A stretch of 5,700 bases of DNA from Thermoleophilaceae bacterium (GTDB lineage Bacteria > Actinomycetota > Thermoleophilia > Solirubrobacterales > JACPNS01): positions 1 to 5,700 of the forward strand of contig JAEMRJ010000132.1 of NCBI GenBank assembly GCA_016463365.1, read 5' to 3'. Positions 1-5,700 of this stretch are shown piece after piece (position 1 is the first letter of the stretch; each line of letters opens with the position of its first letter). The notes under the pieces were generated by a model. That model saw only the letters and a program-made list of their open reading frames with translations. It was not told the DNA's origin and searched no databases. The position numbers and the translations under genes are program-made.

Positions 1-16
1 GCTAAACATCACTCCT

Positions 17-20
17 AGGA
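17..20 (+). promoter_or_regulatory. Ribosome binding site of uvrA
   Basis: AGGA lies 7 nt upstream of the ATG at 28 and only 4 nt upstream of the in-frame GTG at 25. The spacing favours the ATG as the true start. No promoter can be judged because only 24 bases precede the gene. Confidence 0.6.
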
Positions 21-27
21 TCGAGTG

Positions 28-2952
<2,925 letters not shown>

Positions 2953-2971
2953 CGCCGGTAGGGTGGCTCGC

Positions 2972-3583
2972 ATGGACCCCACCTCAGAAGACCTCAAACT
3001 ATTCGCCCAGAAGCGCGACTGGTACGAGCGCAACGACAAGCCCGAGAACCGCGATCGCATCATGCGCGAGTTCGCGGCTCGTCGCTCCTACGTGCACTTC
3101 CCGATCCACGGCGAGATTCTCGAGGGCTTCGAACGCGGCAGGCTGGAGATCGGCGAGAACTCGCACCTCGAGCCGCACTGCTGGATCACGATGAACCTCG
3201 AAACCGGCCACGTGAAGATCGGCAACGGCTGCTTCCTGAACATCGGAACGATGATCGCCGCGCAGGATTCAGTCAAAATCGGCGACCACTGCATGTTCGG
3301 CAACGGCTTCTTCGTCGGCGACGCCGCGCACAATTACGACGATCCGAGCACTCCGATCACCACTCAGGGCTTCACCAGCAAAGGCCCGGTCACGATCGGG
3401 GACAACTGCTGGTTCGGGGTGCACTGCGCCGTGCTTCCCGGCGTGACCGTCGGCAACCGCGTCGTCGTCGGCTCAAACAGCGTCGTGACCCATGACCTGC
3501 CCGACGGCGTCATCGCCGCCGGGGTTCCGGCAAAAGTCATCCGCGAAATCGACTTCAAGCCGACTCCGGCGCAGCGGACCTAA
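2972..3583 (+). CDS. Hexapeptide-repeat (left-handed beta-helix) O-acyltransferase
   Basis: A 203-aa protein of the maltose/galactoside/NodL-like acetyltransferase superfamily, whose members usually form trimers and move an acetyl or other acyl group from CoA to a sugar or small-molecule hydroxyl. Seen in the sequence: an alpha-helical charged N-terminus (1-45); imperfect hexapeptide repeats of the [LIV]-G-x-x type from about residue 58 to 175 (LEIGENS, VKIGNGC, VKIGDHC, VTIGDNC, VTVGNRV, VVVGSNS); a loop with His120 in HNYDDPSTPIT, at the position of the catalytic His of this family; and the typical C-terminal ending GVPAKVIRE. The acceptor substrate cannot be told from sequence. Start choice: ATG 2972 has AGGG 8 nt upstream (2960-2963); an in-frame GTG at 2963 overlaps that ribosome site and is unlikely. 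The gene begins 19 nt after uvrA stops and is probably co-transcribed with it. Its TAA overlaps the stop codon of the convergent response-regulator gene. Confidence 0.88.
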   Translation: MDPTSEDLKLFAQKRDWYERNDKPENRDRIMREFAARRSYVHFPIHGEILEGFERGRLEIGENSHLEPHCWITMNLETGHVKIGNGCFLNIGTMIAAQDSVKIGDHCMFGNGFFVGDAAHNYDDPSTPITTQGFTSKGPVTIGDNCWFGVHCAVLPGVTVGNRVVVGSNSVVTHDLPDGVIAAGVPAKVIREIDFKPTPAQRT

Positions 3584-4200
3584 CGGATCGAAAGATCCCT
3601 GAGCGCGATCGCCACAGCATGGGCGCGCGTTGATGCATCGAGCTTGCGCATCGCGTTCTTCACGTGCGTACGCACCGTGTGCGCACTCAGCGAGAGCTTT
3701 TCAGCAACCTCGTCAGTCGAAAATCCGTCTGAGAGCAATCCCAGGATCTCACGCTCACGACGCGAGAGCTGCGGCTGATCCGAGGCGATCATGTCGTTGA
3801 TCTGATCGTCGCTCATCGGCTCGGGGAGCCAGCGACGCCCGCCCGCAACGGTGCGGATGCCCTCGATCAGGCCCTCGGTGTTGTCGTCCTTGATCGCGAA
3901 GCCGAGCGCGCCGGCGCCCATTGCGCGGGCAACCAGGCGGTCGTCGTGATAATCACCCCAGGCGATCACGTTGAAACGCTTGCGACTGAGGTCGCGGATC
4001 AGGTCGATCGCGTCCATCGCTTCTGGCCTGAGGTCCACGACGACCACGTCCGGCCGCTCAGTCGCGATCAGCTCTCTTGACGCCTCATTTGCCCGTGTGT
4101 CGGCGACGACTTGAATGTTGTGCGGTTCGAGCACGTAACGGAGGCCGCTACGCAGGACCGCGTGGTCATCAATGACCACAACTCTGGTCTCGGCGCTCAT
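3580..4200 (-). CDS. NarL/LuxR-family response regulator with atypical receiver domain
   Basis: A 206-aa two-component-type transcription factor. The N-terminal receiver domain (about 5-120) has the acidic pair Asp11-Asp12, the phospho-acceptor candidate Asp56 (VVVVDL) and the conserved Lys104 (FAIKD). The C-terminal GerE/LuxR helix-turn-helix (about 144-203) has LSRREREILGLLSDGFSTDEVA, cut here by key residues: Leu145, Glu151, Gly159, then recognition helix around SAHTVRTHVKNAMRKL (172-187). Two receiver features are unusual: the switch Thr/Ser position in the motif before Tyr84 is Gly82, and the MPG loop after Asp56 reads RPEA. No sensor kinase gene lies in the window, so the partner is unknown; it may also act without classical phosphorylation (inference). 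The start ATG has AAGGA at 4213-4217 on the reverse strand, 12 nt away, which is a little long. The gene sits behind a structured leader and its own likely promoter. Its target genes are not evident. Confidence 0.9.
   Translation of the reverse strand: MSAETRVVVIDDHAVLRSGLRYVLEPHNIQVVADTRANEASRELIATERPDVVVVDLRPEAMDAIDLIRDLSRKRFNVIAWGDYHDDRLVARAMGAGALGFAIKDDNTEGLIEGIRTVAGGRRWLPEPMSDDQINDMIASDQPQLSRREREILGLLSDGFSTDEVAEKLSLSAHTVRTHVKNAMRKLDASTRAHAVAIALRDLSIR
3585..3598. other. Small perfect hairpin at the convergent gene junction
   Basis: GGATC and GATCC flank a 4-base loop (GAAA as read on the forward strand), giving a 5-bp stem starting two bases after the acyltransferase stop. In forward RNA the loop is a GNRA-type tetraloop, which is stabilising. 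It has no following T-run, so it is not a convincing intrinsic terminator; it could help pause or protect 3' ends. It lies within the last codons of the response regulator on the other strand, so it may be a by-product of coding. Confidence 0.3.
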
Positions 4201-4212
4201 GCTTTTATGGAT

Positions 4213-4217
4213 TCCTT
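4213..4217 (-). promoter_or_regulatory. Ribosome binding site of the response regulator
   Basis: AAGGA on the reverse strand within an A-rich stretch (GCGAAAGGAATCCATAAAAG). It is 12 nt from the ATG at 4200, longer than the usual 5-9 nt. It lies about 25 nt downstream of the closing helix of the three-way-junction RNA, where an expression platform acting on translation would be expected. Confidence 0.5.
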
Positions 4218-4242
4218 TCGCTACGGCCTCGCCGGGCGCTTG

Positions 4243-4316
4243 GCAGCGTTCCTCCGATTTGCGGAGGTAGCCGAGTTGCGATCCGACGAGCCGTCTTTAG
4301 CTCGGTTGTGAGCTGC
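4243..4316 (-). ncRNA. Three-way-junction structured leader; candidate riboswitch aptamer, possibly GEMM/c-di-GMP-I-like
   Basis: Read on the reverse strand, this 74-nt segment folds into a closed three-way junction. P1 is GCAGC (4316-4312) with GCTGC (4247-4243). P2 is CCGAG (4305-4301) with CTCGG (4275-4271), enclosing an asymmetric internal loop CTAAA / GGATCGCAA and an inner helix GACG/CGTC (4295-4292 with 4288-4285). P3 is CCTCCG (4267-4262) with CGGAGG (4256-4251) around a CAAAT loop. Junction strands are TCACAA, CTA and AAC. It lies in the 5' leader of the response-regulator gene. Known of the family: c-di-GMP-I (GEMM) riboswitches have a CACA-like junction, an AAA / GGACGCAA-type internal loop in P2 and a side-by-side P3, which this partly resembles. 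Against that identity, P2 has no GNRA loop, P3 is too short for the tetraloop receptor, and the conserved 3' GGUUxCC-like strand is not seen. Structured RNA is likely; the class is uncertain. Confidence 0.45.
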
Positions 4317-4319
4317 TTC

Positions 4320-4337
4320 CCAGGCGGGGCCACCTGG
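4320..4337 (-). ncRNA. Strong hairpin in the response-regulator leader
   Basis: Reverse-strand RNA gives CCAGGTG (4337-4331), loop GCCC, CGCCTGG (4326-4320): seven pairs including one G-U. On the forward strand the same position would be a C-A mismatch, so the fold favours the reverse-strand transcript. It sits between the predicted promoter and the three-way junction, three bases from the latter's P1, and may be an additional domain of the same leader. There is no T-run to make it a terminator. Confidence 0.4.
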
Positions 4338-4374
4338 TAACACCTGCCGGTCCACCAAGGCCGACAGTGGTCGC

Positions 4375-4403
4375 AATATACATCAATAACCGGCGGGTGA
4401 CCA
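4375..4403 (-). promoter_or_regulatory. Predicted sigma-70-type promoter for the response regulator
   Basis: On the reverse strand TGGTCA (4403-4398, four of six matches to TTGACA) is followed by a 17-nt spacer and TATATT (4380-4375, five of six matches to TATAAT). This AT-rich patch stands out in GC-rich DNA. The predicted transcript would start near 4368 and have a leader of roughly 168 nt before the ATG, covering both RNA structures. Computed by eye only. Confidence 0.5.
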
Positions 4404-4412
4404 GTCAGTCAC
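4397..4412. promoter_or_regulatory. Inverted repeat GTGAC-N6-GTCAC overlapping the -35 element
   Basis: A perfect 5-bp dyad, GTGAC (4397-4401) and GTCAC (4408-4412), covers the predicted -35 hexamer (4398-4403). Its place and size fit an operator half-site pair for a dimeric regulator, possibly the response regulator itself. It could equally be part of the 3' end of the panB transcript. Short dyads arise by chance, so confidence is low. Confidence 0.25.
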
Positions 4413-4440
4413 TTGGCCGTTCAGCCAGTTTCTGTGCGGG

Positions 4441-5397
4441 TCAGCCCAGTTGGCTGTGCGTGCGTTCGACCGAGAGCGTCGTCGACCACTCGCGCAGCTC
4501 GTCCGCCTCGTCCGGAGACATCCCGTAGCCGTGTTCCGGCTCCGGATATGAGCGCGCGCGTACGTCGTCTGCGTACGCACTGACGCCGCGCACCATCGCT
4601 TCACGGATCTGCGCGTACTGGCGCACGAACTTCGCGGGGCGACCGTTCCAGATGCCCAGAAGGTCGTGGTAGACAAGCACCTGGCCGTCTGCGGCCGGGC
4701 CTGCGCCGATTCCGATTGCCGGGACCTCGAGGTGGGGCATGAGGGCTTCGGTCAGCTCGGACGGCACTGCTTCGAGCACGATCGCGAAGCATCCTGCCGC
4801 TTGGAGCTGGAGCGCCTCTTCGATCACTTCGCGGCCGCGGGCAGCTGTGCGGCCCTGAGCGCGGAATCCGCCCAGTTGCACGGCGCTCTGCGGCGTGAGG
4901 CCGACGTGTCCCATCACCGGGATACCGGCGTCGACGATCGCCTTGGCACGATCGGCGGAAGCACCACCACGTTCGAGCTTGACCGCATCGCAGCCGGCTT
5001 CCTTGATGAAGCGTTGGGCATTGGCGATCGCGACCTCGTTCGAGGCTTCATAGCTGCCGAAGGGCATGTCGCCGATCAGCAGCGGGGTCTTCAGGCCGCG
5101 CCGCACGGCGGCCGAGAGCATCACCATCTCGTCCATCGAGACCGGGGTGGTGTTGGGGTAGCCGAGCACGACCATCGCCGCCGAATCGCCGACCAGGACG
5201 AGGTCCACGCCGGACTCGTCCACAACCGTGGCCGAGGGGTAGTCGTAGGCCGTGACCATCACGATCGGCTCGCCGAGCGCCTTCTTCTCGAACAGGCGCG
5301 TGATCGACATCGGGCTCACGGCTTGCGAGTTGGGCTTGTTGCTGGTCGGGCTTGACTGTTGGGGCTGGTGAGGGGCGGGCTGCGGGTACGTGCTCAT
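4441..5397 (-). CDS. panB: 3-methyl-2-oxobutanoate hydroxymethyltransferase (ketopantoate hydroxymethyltransferase)
   Basis: PanB transfers a one-carbon unit from 5,10-methylene-tetrahydrofolate to 2-oxoisovalerate, giving ketopantoate, the first committed step of pantothenate and CoA synthesis in the cytoplasm. The protein is a (beta/alpha)8 barrel. Visible family residues (318-aa numbering): AYD at 50-52; Mg2+ ligands Asp71 in LVGDS and Asp110 in GDMPFGSY; Lys140 and Glu142 in VKLE; HVGLTPQS at 164-171; QGR at 181-183; catalytic Glu209 in VLEAVP; GIGAGP at 229-234. The usual EGG after Lys140 reads ERG, a change at a normally conserved Gly. The protein is longer than the usual 265-285 aa owing to a Pro/Gln/Ser-rich N-terminal extension of 29 residues and about 30 residues after the EHG near the end. 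ATG 5397 is chosen because AAGGAG (5408-5413) lies 10 nt upstream; the internal Met30 (5310) matches the start of classic homologues but has no good ribosome site. It lies 23 nt behind panD, in an operon. Confidence 0.95.
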   Translation of the reverse strand: MSTYPQPAPHQPQQSSPTSNKPNSQAVSPMSITRLFEKKALGEPIVMVTAYDYPSATVVDESGVDLVLVGDSAAMVVLGYPNTTPVSMDEMVMLSAAVRRGLKTPLLIGDMPFGSYEASNEVAIANAQRFIKEAGCDAVKLERGGASADRAKAIVDAGIPVMGHVGLTPQSAVQLGGFRAQGRTAARGREVIEEALQLQAAGCFAIVLEAVPSELTEALMPHLEVPAIGIGAGPAADGQVLVYHDLLGIWNGRPAKFVRQYAQIREAMVRGVSAYADDVRARSYPEPEHGYGMSPDEADELREWSTTLSVERTHSQLG

Positions 5398-5407
5398 GGT
5401 GATCTTG

Positions 5408-5413
5408 CTCCTT
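5408..5413 (-). promoter_or_regulatory. Ribosome binding site of panB
   Basis: AAGGAG on the reverse strand, 10 nt from the ATG at 5397, placed in the 23-nt gap after panD. It supports the longer, N-terminally extended form of PanB. Confidence 0.6.
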
Positions 5414-5420
5414 GATCGGG

Positions 5421-5700
5421 CTAGCGCTCGCGGGGGTCCTGCACTACGGAGCTGCCAAGCAGCTTCGCCACTTCGTTGTCAACTGAAACGCGCTGGTTGT
5501 CCTCGTCCACGTGGACCACAACCGGCTCGTAGTTCTCAAGGTCCTTCTCGGTGTAGTCGGCGTAGCTGACGATGATCACCTTGTCGCCCTTGGCGACGAG
5601 CCTTGCGGCCGCGCCGTTGACCTGGATCATTCCGCTGCCACGCTGGCCGGCGATCGTGTAGGTCTCAAAGCGCTGTCCGTTGTCGATGTCGAGCACGTGG
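5421..5700 (-). CDS. panD: Aspartate 1-decarboxylase, C-terminal part (cut by window edge)
   Basis: PanD decarboxylates L-aspartate to beta-alanine, which is joined to pantoate to make pantothenate. It is a pyruvoyl enzyme that cleaves itself at a Gly-Ser bond near residue 24-25. The visible part reads HVLDIDNGQRFETYTI, then GERGSG-like GQRGSG, then the family-typical INGAAARLV-like QVNGAAARLV, KGDKVIIVSYADY and VVVHVDEDNQRV. These match the central and C-terminal family motifs, including the NGAAA segment next to the active site. The GTG at 5696 that could be read as a start is really the Val of HVLDI, since the reading frame stays open to the window end and the family has about 45 more residues upstream. 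The self-cleavage site is therefore outside the window and cannot be checked. The C-terminal tail GSSVVQDPRER is slightly longer than in many homologues. First gene of the visible panD-panB pair. Confidence 0.93.
   Translation of the reverse strand, partial: HVLDIDNGQRFETYTIAGQRGSGMIQVNGAAARLVAKGDKVIIVSYADYTEKDLENYEPVVVHVDEDNQRVSVDNEVAKLLGSSVVQDPRER

Noticed and set aside
4111..4311. 66-codon forward open frame crossing the regulator start and leader
   Set aside because: Overlaps the regulator's coding start and the structured leader; no ribosome site and no similarity recognised.
4320..4345. Cobalamin riboswitch, suggested by CCCCGCCTGGGAAGC-like text
   Set aside because: The B12 box and the order of conserved blocks are absent; the resemblance is limited to a few bases in a plain hairpin.
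4404..4440. Intrinsic terminator after panB
   Set aside because: There are short stems (TGGC/GCCA around 4416-4429 and the GTGAC/GTCAC dyad), but none is strong and none is followed by a T-run on the reverse strand.
4201..4440. tRNA, CRISPR repeats or an insertion-sequence remnant in the intergenic region
   Set aside because: No cloverleaf with T-loop GTTCRA, no regularly spaced repeats, and no terminal inverted repeats with target duplication.
4666..5355. 229-codon open frame on the forward strand opposite panB
   Set aside because: Antisense shadow of a clear panB gene in GC-rich DNA; its translation is rich in His/Arg/Asp with no recognisable domain and no ribosome site.
5694..5696. GTG as the start of a short 91-aa PanD
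   Set aside because: The reading frame continues to the window edge and the codon matches the internal Val of the conserved HVLDI segment, so it is not a start.

Overview
The window is compact, high-GC bacterial DNA with no mobile elements. Gene content, codon choice and the closest remembered homologues (actinobacterial PanB, UvrA and LuxR-type regulators) suggest an actinomycete-type bacterium, possibly Thermoleophilia/Solirubrobacterales. The phylum is an inference from memory of protein families and the order is a weak guess.

Layout. From the left, a forward pair: uvrA (28-2952, complete, nucleotide excision repair) followed 19 nt later by a hexapeptide-repeat O-acyltransferase gene (2972-3583). 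The forward pair meets a reverse-strand gene tail to tail: the acyltransferase TAA and the TAG of a NarL/LuxR-type response regulator (3580-4200) overlap within four bases. The regulator is followed (4201-4440) by the only substantial non-coding stretch. Then, still on the reverse strand, come panB (4441-5397, ketopantoate hydroxymethyltransferase) and the 3' part of panD (5421 to beyond 5700, aspartate 1-decarboxylase).

How they work together. panD and panB form a pantothenate/CoA precursor operon read right to left: PanD supplies beta-alanine and PanB supplies ketopantoate. The response regulator lies downstream of panB on the same strand but appears to have its own promoter in the 240-nt gap, so it is probably a separate unit. 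uvrA and the acyltransferase are probably one transcript, without obvious functional linkage.

The most interesting part is the regulator's 5' leader (about 4201-4368, reverse strand). A plausible -35/-10 promoter is followed by a strong hairpin and then a compact, perfectly closed three-way junction with purine-rich internal loops, ending about 40 nt before the regulator start codon. This looks like a riboswitch-type aptamer. Some loop sequences resemble the c-di-GMP-I (GEMM) class, but key parts of that class are missing, so it is either a divergent member or another structured RNA. The regulator itself has an atypical receiver domain that keeps the phospho-acceptor Asp but lacks the usual switch Thr/Ser and MPG loop.
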